Shown here: one piece after another, positions 25,554 through 33,897 of the stretch | Position numbering within the stretch: the first letter of the stretch is position 1 | Layout of the letters: each line of letters begins with the position of its first letter | NCBI GenBank assembly: GCA_002352225.1 | Contig: DEIA01000074.1 | Span: 44,798-108,797, forward strand | DNA from: Flammeovirgaceae bacterium UBA2786 | GTDB taxonomy: Bacteria; Bacteroidota; Bacteroidia; Cytophagales; Cyclobacteriaceae | DNA length: 64,000 bases | Direction: 5' to 3' | Position numbers and translations under genes: made by a program | The notes under the pieces: generated by a model | Seen by the model: only the letters and a program-made list of their open reading frames with translations | The model's database searches: none | Told to the model about the DNA's origin: nothing

Positions 25554-27131
25554 ATGAAGAAGATAGACAAACTGATCCTCACCTCCTTTCTGGGGCCGTT
25601 CGTGCTCACCTTTCTGGTAGTGGTTTTCATTTTGCTGAACATTCATATGTTAAAATACTTTGATGACATTATCGGAAAAGATCTGGGATGGGATGTAATC
25701 GGACAGTTGCTTTTTTACTTTGCCATATTCAACACCCCGGTAGCGCTGCCTCTTGCTGTTTTACTTTCTTCGTTAATAACCTTCGGAAACCTGGGCGAAC
25801 ACTTTGAGTTAACGGCAATCAAAAGCCTTGGAATCTCACTATTAAGAAGTTTGTTACCCATTTTTGGATTTGTACTACTGATTACGCTAGGTGCGTTTCT
25901 AATAGGCAATTACATGGTACCAAAAGCTGCACTGGAAGCTTACAGTTTGTTATGGGACATTAAACAAAAGAAACCTGCGCTCGATTTAAGACAAGGTGTG
26001 TTTTACAATTCTATACCTGGCATCAGCATAAAGGTAAATTATAAAACTCCCGATACCGGTTTGCTTAAAGGAATTATCATTTATGATCACAGAGGCCGAT
26101 CGGGTAACAAAGCCGTTATTGTAGCAGACTCGGGCCGGATGTATACCATTTTAAATGATTCGTATCTGAAATTAGAGTTATTTCATGGGTATGATTACCT
26201 GGAAGGTAACACCGGGCCGCAAAACTATTCAAGTGGAACACGCCAGGATGAGAGCTACAGAAAAACGCAATTCGATAAATCTCAAATTGTATTCGACTTA
26301 TCATCGTTTGGGTTAAATCGTACCGATAAAAAATGGTTTCAAAGTAACCGGCTAATGCGCAACATGAAGCAGTTGCAAGATGATATGGATTCGGTTGATT
26401 TTACAATCAGAACAGAATTGATTTCAGTTTACGCGTCATCCAAAAACATGTTCAATTATTACTCTAATAGAGATAAGGTGGTGTGGCCGGATGCAATTTC
26501 GCAACACAAACATAAACGCGATTCTATAGCTTTTTCTAAGAATGACTACGATCCGGCATTAATTAATGCAAAGCCTGTATTGGCTAAACCCGATTCCCCC
26601 GATATGCCGGTAACGTATCTTCAATACTCAGATCATAATCGTTACCAGTCTGACAGCATTTTTCGGGCCCCGTATTCTGAAAGCGAACTGGCCAGCGCAC
26701 TTACTCAGGCTCGAACGGCAAAAGCTCAATTATTAACCAACAATGCGAACCTAAAAGCCTTCAAAAACGAAAAGCGCATTTTCTACATTCAATGGCATAA
26801 GATTATGGCTCAGGCTATTGCATGCATTGCCATGTTTCTGATTGGGGCACCTCTTGGCGCTATTATTAAGAAAGGGGGGCTGGGGGTTCCTGTACTTATG
26901 TCCATTCTGTTCTTCATCTTGTTTTATGTGCTTTCGCTAATGGGCGAAAAATGGGCAAAACAATCTGTACTTTCAGTGGAAACTGGTATGTGGCTGGCTA
27001 ATGTAACCCTGTTTATTATAGGGTTTATGTTTTTACGGCAGGCCAGAGCCGATGCCCGCTTGTTCGATGCGGATTTTTATAGTGTGATCTGGGATAGACT
27101 AACCCGAAGATTTTCAAAAAAGACAGAATAA
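25554..27131 (+). CDS. LptF/LptG family permease
   Basis: 525 residues from the ATG at 25554; a TTG three codons upstream is less likely. The YjgP/YjgQ architecture is clear: two or three N-terminal helices, a large periplasmic beta-jellyroll domain and three C-terminal helices starting near 430 (QAIACIAMFLIGAPLGAII). This is a transmembrane subunit of the ABC machine that extracts lipopolysaccharide from the inner membrane. It is longer than the ~360 residues of proteobacterial LptF/G because of an extended linker (about 270-410). Whether it acts as F or G cannot be told. Confidence 0.88.
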   Translation: MKKIDKLILTSFLGPFVLTFLVVVFILLNIHMLKYFDDIIGKDLGWDVIGQLLFYFAIFNTPVALPLAVLLSSLITFGNLGEHFELTAIKSLGISLLRSLLPIFGFVLLITLGAFLIGNYMVPKAALEAYSLLWDIKQKKPALDLRQGVFYNSIPGISIKVNYKTPDTGLLKGIIIYDHRGRSGNKAVIVADSGRMYTILNDSYLKLELFHGYDYLEGNTGPQNYSSGTRQDESYRKTQFDKSQIVFDLSSFGLNRTDKKWFQSNRLMRNMKQLQDDMDSVDFTIRTELISVYASSKNMFNYYSNRDKVVWPDAISQHKHKRDSIAFSKNDYDPALINAKPVLAKPDSPDMPVTYLQYSDHNRYQSDSIFRAPYSESELASALTQARTAKAQLLTNNANLKAFKNEKRIFYIQWHKIMAQAIACIAMFLIGAPLGAIIKKGGLGVPVLMSILFFILFYVLSLMGEKWAKQSVLSVETGMWLANVTLFIIGFMFLRQARADARLFDADFYSVIWDRLTRRFSKKTE

Positions 27132-27138
27132 GATGGTT

Positions 27139-27169
27139 TTGGTAATTTCAGGGCATTCTTATACTTTTG
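27139..27169 (+). promoter_or_regulatory. Bacteroidota-type promoter for rpsO
   Basis: TTG (27139-27141), 20-base spacer, TACTTTTG (27162-27169): full consensus match 38 bases before the rpsO start. Confidence 0.7.
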
Positions 27170-27206
27170 CGCGTTGAAAAAAGTAGCTAAATAAAGATTA
27201 TCAAAG

Positions 27207-27482
27207 ATGTACCTCAATTCAGAAAAGAAGCAGGAATTGTTCAGCAAGCACGGATTTGGAAAGAAAAAAGCCGACACAGGCTCTCCAGAATCTCAAATTG
27301 CCCTTTTTACGTACCGTATCAGCCATTTAACTGAGCATTTGAAAGGCCAACGCAAAGATCACTCAACGCAACAGGGTTTGTTAAAGTTGGTAGGTAAGCG
27401 CAAGAAATTGCTGAATTACCTGCAGCGCACCAACATTGAACGTTACCGTGCTGTTTTAGTCGACCTCGACTTAAGAAAGTAA
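27207..27482 (+). CDS. rpsO: 30S ribosomal protein S15
   Basis: 91 residues. The family core is intact: DTGSPESQIALFTYRISHLTEHLKGQRKDHSTQQGL followed by VGKRKKLLNYL. It binds 16S rRNA in the central domain. The rpsO-pnp order is conserved in bacteria, but a terminator separates the genes here. Confidence 0.98.
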   Translation: MYLNSEKKQELFSKHGFGKKKADTGSPESQIALFTYRISHLTEHLKGQRKDHSTQQGLLKLVGKRKKLLNYLQRTNIERYRAVLVDLDLRK

Positions 27483-27502
27483 TAAATTCGAATCTAACGA
27501 AC

Positions 27503-27530
27503 AGGGAACCATCAGGTTCCCTTTCGCTTT
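27503..27530 (+). terminator. Intrinsic terminator between rpsO and pnp
   Basis: 8-bp stem AGGGAACC / GGTTCCCT with a 4-base loop, then TTCGCTTTTT. Some read-through into pnp is possible because the T-run is interrupted. Confidence 0.7.
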
Positions 27531-27584
27531 TTAATTAATACCGGGCAAACCGTGAATTGTAGGCTGCCCGTTAAACTCGTACCT

Positions 27585-29732
27585 ATGAAACCAACAGTAA
27601 TTACAAAATCTTGCACGCTACCTGACGGACGCCAGATTACAATTGAAACAGGTAAACTTGCACGCCAGGCCGATGGCTCGGTAGTACTTAGAATGGGCAA
27701 CACCATGTTGCTGGCCACCGCAGTTGCATCGCCAACGGCTAAAGAAGGAACCGATTTCCTTCCCTTATCAGTAGATTATCAGGAAAAATTCGCTGCTACT
27801 GGTAAAATTCCAGGAGGATTTCTGAAACGTGAAGGAAAACTTTCTGACTATGAAGTGCTGATTAGTCGCCTTGTTGATAGAGCTATACGTCCTTTATTTC
27901 CAGATGATTATCATGCGGATACTCAAGTTAACATTCAATTGATTTCTGGCGATCTTAACGCACTTCCCGATTCACTCGCAGCTTTTGCAGCATCGGCAGC
28001 CTTGTCTGTTTCTGACATTCCTTTTCAGGGACCTATTTCTGAAGTACGCGTAGTGCGCGTAGATGGTAAGTTTATTATCAACCCCACTTTTGAACAAAAA
28101 GAAAAATCAGATCTTGATTTTATAGTAGCCGCTTCAATCGAAAACATTTTGATGGTAGAGGGCGAGGCTAAAGAAATTTCAGAAGCCGATATGCTCGAAG
28201 CATTAAAGCTTGCTCATGAAACCATAAAGGTTCAATGTCAGTTACAGATTGAATTAACAGAAGCTACCGGCAAAACAGAAAAGCGAACTTACAACCATGA
28301 AGTAAAAGACGAAAACTTTAAAGAAGAACTTTTCAAGTTGCTTTATGATAAGGTTTATGCAGTAGCGCTTCAACAATTAACCAGCAAGCATCAACGCTCA
28401 GAACTATTCGGACAGATTGTTGATGAGTATCTGGCTTCACTGCCTGAAGACACAACCGTAAACAAGGATCTGGTAAAGAAATATTACAAAGACATCCAGA
28501 AGAGTGCGTGCCGGAACCTCGTGTTGAATGAGAAAGTTCGTTTGGATGGTCGTAAGACAAATGAAATCCGCCAGATTTGGAGCGAAGTAGATTACCTTCC
28601 CTCCGCACACGGATCATCTATTTTTACCCGTGGCGAAACACAGTCGCTAAGCACCGTAACATTAGGAACAAAGTTGGATGAACAATTGATTGATGGTGCC
28701 ATGTTCGATGGTACCAACAAATTCATCCTGCACTATAATTTTCCGGGATTTTCTACAGGTGAAGTAAAACCTAACCGCGGCCCGGGAAGACGCGAAGTAG
28801 GCCATGGTAATCTGGCTATGCGTGCACTTAAACAAGTACTGCCCGATTTAACCGCAAGCCCTTATACAATCCGATTGGTTTCTGATATTCTCGAATCAAA
28901 TGGTTCGTCATCTATGGCCACTGTATGTGCAGGCTCGCTTGCGCTGATGGATGCAGGTATCAAAATTTCGGCACCTGTTTCAGGTATTGCCATGGGCATG
29001 ATTTCTGATAGTGCAACTAAACGCTATGCAATCTTGTCTGATATTCTGGGCGATGAAGATCACCTGGGCGATATGGACTTTAAAGTAACGGGTACCGAAA
29101 AAGGTATAACCGCTTGCCAGATGGACCTTAAAGTAGATGGCCTTACCTACGATGTACTAAGCGAAGCCCTGAATCAGGCTAAAGAAGGTCGCCTTCATAT
29201 CCTTAACGAGATGAAGAAAACCATTACACAGCCTAAGCCAGACCTTAAGCCACATGCCCCACGTGCTGTAACTATTACAATCGATAAAGAGTTGATTGGC
29301 GCAGTTATCGGGCCAGGCGGAAAAGTGGTTCAGGAAATTCAGAAAACCACGGGTGCAACGGTTGTTATTGAAGAGGTTGGAAATAAAGGCTTGGTAAACA
29401 TTTTTGCCACCAACCAGGATGTAATGGATGCTGCTGTTAAGCGTGTTAAGGCAATTGTAGCCGTACCAGAAGTTGACCAGGTTTATGATGGAGTAGTTAA
29501 ATCCATTATGCCATTTGGAGCATTTGTTGAGTTTATGCCAGGTAAAGATGGCCTGCTGCATATATCCGAAATTAAATGGGAACGGCTCGAAACCATGGAT
29601 GGTGTACTAGAAGTAGGTGAGCAACTGAAGGTTAAATTGGTTGAGGTAGACAAGAAAACAGGCAAATTCCGTCTATCTCGTAAAGTATTGATTCCCAGAC
29701 CTCCCAAAAAGGAAGAGGCCCCAAGTGCTTAA
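27585..29732 (+). CDS. pnp: Polyribonucleotide nucleotidyltransferase (PNPase)
   Basis: 715 residues from the ATG at 27585; an in-frame GTG at 27552 would add 11 residues overlapping the terminator region and is unlikely. Two RNase PH domains (GKIPGGFLKREGKLSDYE; GETQSLSTVTLGT; FSTGEVKPNRGPGRREVGHGNLA), a KH domain (GAVIGPGGKVVQEIQ) and an S1 domain (VDQVYDGVVKSIMPFGAFVEF) are in canonical order. A phosphorolytic 3'-5' exoribonuclease of RNA turnover. Confidence 0.98.
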   Translation: MKPTVITKSCTLPDGRQITIETGKLARQADGSVVLRMGNTMLLATAVASPTAKEGTDFLPLSVDYQEKFAATGKIPGGFLKREGKLSDYEVLISRLVDRAIRPLFPDDYHADTQVNIQLISGDLNALPDSLAAFAASAALSVSDIPFQGPISEVRVVRVDGKFIINPTFEQKEKSDLDFIVAASIENILMVEGEAKEISEADMLEALKLAHETIKVQCQLQIELTEATGKTEKRTYNHEVKDENFKEELFKLLYDKVYAVALQQLTSKHQRSELFGQIVDEYLASLPEDTTVNKDLVKKYYKDIQKSACRNLVLNEKVRLDGRKTNEIRQIWSEVDYLPSAHGSSIFTRGETQSLSTVTLGTKLDEQLIDGAMFDGTNKFILHYNFPGFSTGEVKPNRGPGRREVGHGNLAMRALKQVLPDLTASPYTIRLVSDILESNGSSSMATVCAGSLALMDAGIKISAPVSGIAMGMISDSATKRYAILSDILGDEDHLGDMDFKVTGTEKGITACQMDLKVDGLTYDVLSEALNQAKEGRLHILNEMKKTITQPKPDLKPHAPRAVTITIDKELIGAVIGPGGKVVQEIQKTTGATVVIEEVGNKGLVNIFATNQDVMDAAVKRVKAIVAVPEVDQVYDGVVKSIMPFGAFVEFMPGKDGLLHISEIKWERLETMDGVLEVGEQLKVKLVEVDKKTGKFRLSRKVLIPRPPKKEEAPSA

Positions 29733-29808
29733 CCTCTTTGCGAATGCAGGTTTTTGGAACTAAATTTTCGTTTTTACGTGTTTTACACCTAACGACCACT
29801 AATAGTTA

Positions 29809-30672
29809 ATGAGACAATTAAAGATCAGTAAACAGATTACCAACCGCGAAAGCCAGTCGCTGGACAAGTATTTGCAGGAAATTGGTAAGGTTGATTTGCT
29901 TACACCCGATGAAGAGGTAGAACTGGCAAAGCGCATTAAAGAAGGCGACCAAATTGCATTGGAAAAACTAACCAAGGCAAACCTTCGCTTTGTAGTTTCC
30001 GTTGCAAAACAATATCAGAATCAAGGTCTTTCGTTAGGCGACCTGATTAACGAAGGTAACCTGGGTTTGATTAAGGCCGCGCAACGCTTTGATGAAACAC
30101 GCGGTTTCAAATTTATTTCGTATGCTGTGTGGTGGATTCGCCAATCCATTCTTCAGGCCTTGGCTGAACAATCGCGAATTGTACGCTTGCCACTGAACCG
30201 GGTAGGATCTTTGAATAAGATTTCAAAAACATTCTCTGAGTTAGAGCAGAAGTTTGAACGTGAACCATCGCCCGAAGAATTAGCCGAAGTACTGGAGGTA
30301 ACTACAGCAGAGGTGGTGGATACTATGAAGATATCAGGCCGCCATGTTTCTATGGATGCCCCATTTGTACAGGGTGAAGAAAACAGTTTGTTGGATGTAC
30401 TGGAAAACGACTCTGAAGAGACCCCGGATTCGGGACTGATGACAGACTCCTTACGGAGAGAAGTTCAGCGTGCACTGTCTACCCTTACTCAACGCGAGTC
30501 TGACGTAATAACGCTTTACTTTGGATTAAATGGGGAGCATGCCATGACTCTGGAAGAGATTGGAGAGAAGTTTAACCTTACCCGCGAGCGCGTACGTCAG
30601 ATTAAAGAAAAGGCCATTCGCAGACTACGCCACACCTCCAGAAGCAAGGCCTTAAAGCCTTACCTCGGTTAA
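29809..30672 (+). CDS. rpoD: Primary RNA polymerase sigma factor (sigma-70 family)
   Basis: 287 residues. It lacks region 1.1, as is usual for the Bacteroidota primary sigma factor. Region 1.2 (LDKYLQEIGKVDLLTPDEEVELAKRI), region 2 (KFISYAVWWIRQSI), region 3 and the region 4 helix-turn-helix (LEEIGEKFNLTRERVRQIKEKA) are complete. It directs transcription from the TTG/TAnnTTTG promoters noted in this window. Own unit, closed by a strong terminator. Confidence 0.95.
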   Translation: MRQLKISKQITNRESQSLDKYLQEIGKVDLLTPDEEVELAKRIKEGDQIALEKLTKANLRFVVSVAKQYQNQGLSLGDLINEGNLGLIKAAQRFDETRGFKFISYAVWWIRQSILQALAEQSRIVRLPLNRVGSLNKISKTFSELEQKFEREPSPEELAEVLEVTTAEVVDTMKISGRHVSMDAPFVQGEENSLLDVLENDSEETPDSGLMTDSLRREVQRALSTLTQRESDVITLYFGLNGEHAMTLEEIGEKFNLTRERVRQIKEKAIRRLRHTSRSKALKPYLG

Positions 30673-30697
30673 AAATGTTAGAATTTAATTTAATTAT

Positions 30698-30728
30698 GGG
30701 GTCTCAAGTTATTGAGACCCTTTTTATT
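30698..30728 (+). terminator. Intrinsic terminator after rpoD
   Basis: Stem GGGTCTCAA / TTGAGACCC, loop of 4 bases, followed by TTTTTATT. Confidence 0.85.
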
Positions 30729-30748
30729 ACATAGTTAGAATTTGAGTT

Positions 30749-31693
30749 ATGGAAAAAGAGAAAGTATTGATTATCGGTTCCGGTCCGGCAGGTTATACCG
30801 CTGCTATTTATGCGGCACGGGCAGGTCTTAAACCAGTATTGTATACGGGCGGGCAGCCTGGCGGCCAGTTAACCACCACCAACGATGTAGAAAACTTTCC
30901 CGGCTACCCTGACGGAATTAATGGTCCACAAATGATGATGGATTTGCAGAAACAGGCCGAGCGTTTCGGAACACGAGTTCACTTTGCATTAGTAACTGCT
31001 GTTGATTTTTCGGGCTGGCCATTGAAAGTAACCATTGACGAATCGAAAGTAGTAGAAGCCGAAACTGTAATTGTAGCCACAGGGGCTTCAGCTAAGTACC
31101 TGGGCTTACCATCCGAAGAGAAGTTTAACAACAAAGGTGTTTCGGCATGTGCTGTTTGTGATGGATTTTTCTATCGCGGAAAAGAAGTTGCCGTTGTTGG
31201 TGCAGGCGATTCTGCAGCAGAAGAATCTACTTATCTTTCTAAGCTTTGTACAAAAGTGCATTTAATTGTACGCAGAGATGAGATGCGTGCCTCCAAAATT
31301 ATGCAACAACGCGTATTGAGTACACCTAACATTGAAGTACACTGGAACGCTGAAACAGAAGAAATACTGGGTGATGAAAGTGGTGTTACCGGAGTTAGGT
31401 TGAAGAATACTAAAACGGGAGAAAAGAAAAATATTGCCGTGCAGGGTTTTTTCTTAGCAATTGGGCATAAACCCAACACCGATATTTTTAAAGGTCAGCT
31501 AACTATGGATGAATCGGGTTACATAAAAGTTATTGCAGGTTCAACCAAAACCAATGTGGAAGGCGTGTTTGCGGTTGGCGATGTGGCCGATAAAGTGTAC
31601 AGGCAAGCCATTACAGCTGCGGGCAGCGGATGTATGGGCGCACTTGACGCAGAGAAGTTTTTAGCAGCTAAAGAAGCACTGGTTGTGCACTAA
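30749..31693 (+). CDS. trxB: Thioredoxin-disulfide reductase
   Basis: 314 residues with FAD-binding GSGPAGYTAAIYAARA, the redox-active CAVC motif (CAVCDGFFYRG), NADPH-binding VVGAGDSAAEE and the C-terminal GVFAVGDVADKVYRQAITAAGSG. Flavoenzyme that reduces thioredoxin with NADPH. bshB1 follows 56 bases later, pairing two thiol-redox functions. Confidence 0.96.
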   Translation: MEKEKVLIIGSGPAGYTAAIYAARAGLKPVLYTGGQPGGQLTTTNDVENFPGYPDGINGPQMMMDLQKQAERFGTRVHFALVTAVDFSGWPLKVTIDESKVVEAETVIVATGASAKYLGLPSEEKFNNKGVSACAVCDGFFYRGKEVAVVGAGDSAAEESTYLSKLCTKVHLIVRRDEMRASKIMQQRVLSTPNIEVHWNAETEEILGDESGVTGVRLKNTKTGEKKNIAVQGFFLAIGHKPNTDIFKGQLTMDESGYIKVIAGSTKTNVEGVFAVGDVADKVYRQAITAAGSGCMGALDAEKFLAAKEALVVH

Positions 31694-31704
31694 ATTTGAG
31701 AATT

Positions 31705-31727
31705 AGGTTACTGATTAATGGTAACCT
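31705..31727 (+). other. Hairpin between trxB and bshB1
   Basis: 7-bp stem AGGTTAC / GTAACCT with a 9-base loop, 12 bases after the trxB stop. No T-run follows directly, so it may stabilise the 3' end rather than terminate transcription. Confidence 0.35.
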
Positions 31728-31749
31728 GTAATCGTTTAAAAAACCAGCT

Positions 31750-32466
31750 ATGAAATTAGACATACTAGTACTCGCTGCACATCCCGATGATGCCGAACTG
31801 GGATGCGGAGGTACAATTGCCAAACATGTTGCATTGGGGCAGAAGGTGGGTATAATTGATTTTACAAGAGGAGAACTAGGTACCAGGGGGTCCGTACCAC
31901 AACGCGATCAGGAGGCAAGGGAATCATCCAGTATACTGGGCTTGTCCGTTCGCGAAAATCTGAACTTCAGAGACGGCTTTTTCCAGAATGATGAAACCCA
32001 CCAGCGTGAGGTAATTCGGGTTATCAGAAAATACAGACCCGATATTGTTCTTGCCAATGCCATCTACGATCGCCATCCCGACCACGGTAAAGGCTCGGGA
32101 CTAAGTTTTGATTCTTGTTTTTACTCCGGTTTGGCAAAAATTGAAACAACCGATGAAGGTGTTAAGCAAGAAGCCTGGCGACCTAAACATTTATACCACT
32201 TTATTCAAAGCCAGTTTCTTGTACCTGATTTAATTGTAGATGTTTCTGAGTTTTGGAATGTAAAGATGAATGCCGTTCGTGCATTTACATCTCAGTTTTA
32301 TAGTACAGAAAGTAAAGAACCAGAAACTTTCATCTCAAGCCCGGGCTTTATGAAATTGCTTGAAGCAAGAGGGCAGGAGTTAGGTTTTGCGATTGGCGCT
32401 GCCTATGGCGAAGGTTTTACAGTAAGAAGAACTATGGGAATAAATACCCTGAACGATCTGCGATAG
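31750..32466 (+). CDS. bshB1: Bacillithiol biosynthesis deacetylase BshB1
   Basis: 238 residues of the PIG-L/LmbE zinc deacetylase family. The zinc/catalytic motif AAHPDDAELGCGG lies near the N-terminus and NAIYDRHPDHGKGS around residue 115; the full-length match is to the BshB1 form found in Bacteroidota. It removes acetyl from GlcNAc-malate during bacillithiol synthesis. bshA and bshC are not in the window. Confidence 0.9.
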   Translation: MKLDILVLAAHPDDAELGCGGTIAKHVALGQKVGIIDFTRGELGTRGSVPQRDQEARESSSILGLSVRENLNFRDGFFQNDETHQREVIRVIRKYRPDIVLANAIYDRHPDHGKGSGLSFDSCFYSGLAKIETTDEGVKQEAWRPKHLYHFIQSQFLVPDLIVDVSEFWNVKMNAVRAFTSQFYSTESKEPETFISSPGFMKLLEARGQELGFAIGAAYGEGFTVRRTMGINTLNDLR

Positions 32467-32520
32467 TTACCTCGCCTTCTTTATGGATCAATTTTCATCT
32501 ACCACCACCAACCGATACTT

Positions 32521-33162
32521 CTAAGGTGCCAACCGATGTATCAACCATTTACCGTCTTTAAGATAATACACAATGCGATCGTGCAGGCGACTGGGGCGGC
32601 CTTGCCAAAATTCTATCTCAAAAGGCGCTACTTCATATCCACCCCATTGATGGGGTTTCGGTAATACTCCTTTACCTTCAAATCTCTTTTCAATTTCCGT
32701 AACCCGTTCTTCCAGCAACTCACGGTTTTTGATTATGGAACTTTGTGGCGATGCCCATGCACCCACCTGGCTTCCGCGCGGCCGGCTTTGAAAATATTCC
32801 TCTGCAATTTTTACATCCACTCTTTCTGCAACACCACTTATTCTTACCTGCCGTTCTAACTCGGGCCAGAAAAAGGTAAGCGCACAGGCAGGGTTTATAT
32901 CCAGATCTTTTCCCTTCTGGCTTTGATAATTGGTAAAAAACAAGAATCGCTCTCGTTCAACACCCTTCAACAAAACAACACGCCCCGATGGCTTACCGTG
33001 CCCGTCCACAGTAGATAATGTCATGGCATTGGGCTCAAGAACTTCTGCCTTCAGCGCATCATTGAACCACGTATTGAACTGTTCAATAGGGCTTTGTGCT
33101 ACTCCACTTATTTCTAAACTTGCCTTTGTGTAATCGGTACGTATCTCTGAAATCGATGGCAT
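32521..33162 (-). CDS. pdxH: Pyridoxamine 5'-phosphate oxidase
   Basis: 213 residues, canonical length. FMN and substrate motifs: PNAMTLSTVDGHGKPSGRVVLLKG, FFTNYQSQKGKDL, the SPQSS segment and the C-terminal EFWQGRPSRLHDR...WLIHRLAP. Makes pyridoxal 5'-phosphate. Convergent with bshB1. Confidence 0.96.
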   Translation of the reverse strand: MPSISEIRTDYTKASLEISGVAQSPIEQFNTWFNDALKAEVLEPNAMTLSTVDGHGKPSGRVVLLKGVERERFLFFTNYQSQKGKDLDINPACALTFFWPELERQVRISGVAERVDVKIAEEYFQSRPRGSQVGAWASPQSSIIKNRELLEERVTEIEKRFEGKGVLPKPHQWGGYEVAPFEIEFWQGRPSRLHDRIVYYLKDGKWLIHRLAP

Positions 33163-33274
33163 ATTTTTTTTTGAAAAATTAACAATTCGTGAGGTTGCGT
33201 AATATGATTTCCTTTCTTTTATTATGATTTATTTTGGTCTCGAACATCAGAGGCAAAATTTCGTTAATCTACCT

Positions 33275-33850
33275 ATGGATTTTTTTAAATACGCAAATAA
33301 AATTTTACCTCAACGGGGCCGTTTATTACTCTCTGAGCCCTACCTGGCCGACCCCAATTTCGAACGCACTACAGTTCTATTAACCGAACATAACGATACA
33401 GGCTCAGTTGGGTTTATTCTAAATAAGCCATCCGATAGCCGGGTAGGAGAAATTATGCAAGATCTGAAAGGGCTGGACTCCCGTATTTTTATAGGGGGCC
33501 CGGTTGAGCAAGACACCTTGCATTATGTACATCGCATTGCAGCCCTTAACGATACCATCGAAATTCAGCCCGGGCTATATTGGGGTGGTAATTTTGATCA
33601 ATTAATCTCACTGGTAGACACCCATCAGGTACTAACCACTGATATAAAATTTTTTCTGGGTTATAGCGGCTGGAGCCCTGGCCAGTTAGAAGAAGAACTG
33701 AAAATTGAATCGTGGATTGTAAGCGATCTTACATCAGAACAATTGATATTTGAAACGGAACCGGAGCAAATGTGGAAACAGGCTATGCGGGATTTGGGCG
33801 GGCGATTTACCGTTTATTCCAATTACCCAGCCGACCCCCGTATGAATTAA
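33275..33850 (+). CDS. YqgE/AlgH family protein
   Basis: 191 residues from the ATG at 33275, which gives the family start MDFFKYANKILPQRGRLLLSEPYL; an in-frame ATG at 33224 would add 17 unrelated residues. Motifs GSVGFILNKPS and IFIGGPVEQDTLHYVH are diagnostic. Widespread cytoplasmic protein of uncertain function. Confidence 0.9.
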   Translation: MDFFKYANKILPQRGRLLLSEPYLADPNFERTTVLLTEHNDTGSVGFILNKPSDSRVGEIMQDLKGLDSRIFIGGPVEQDTLHYVHRIAALNDTIEIQPGLYWGGNFDQLISLVDTHQVLTTDIKFFLGYSGWSPGQLEEELKIESWIVSDLTSEQLIFETEPEQMWKQAMRDLGGRFTVYSNYPADPRMN

Positions 33851-33866
33851 AGGATTTTAGTATTTT

Positions 33867-33882
33867 TACCAGTCCTCTGGTA
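33867..33882. promoter_or_regulatory. Short perfect palindrome before the DUF349 gene
   Basis: TACCAG-TCCT-CTGGTA, 15 bases before the start and touching a -7-like TATTTTTA (33861-33868). It could be an operator or a 5' UTR hairpin. Confidence 0.3.
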
Positions 33883-33897
33883 TTGAAATGAGGAGAG

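Noticed and set aside
29157..29561. 134-codon open frame on the minus strand
   Set aside because: Antisense inside pnp, where PNPase motifs are uninterrupted.
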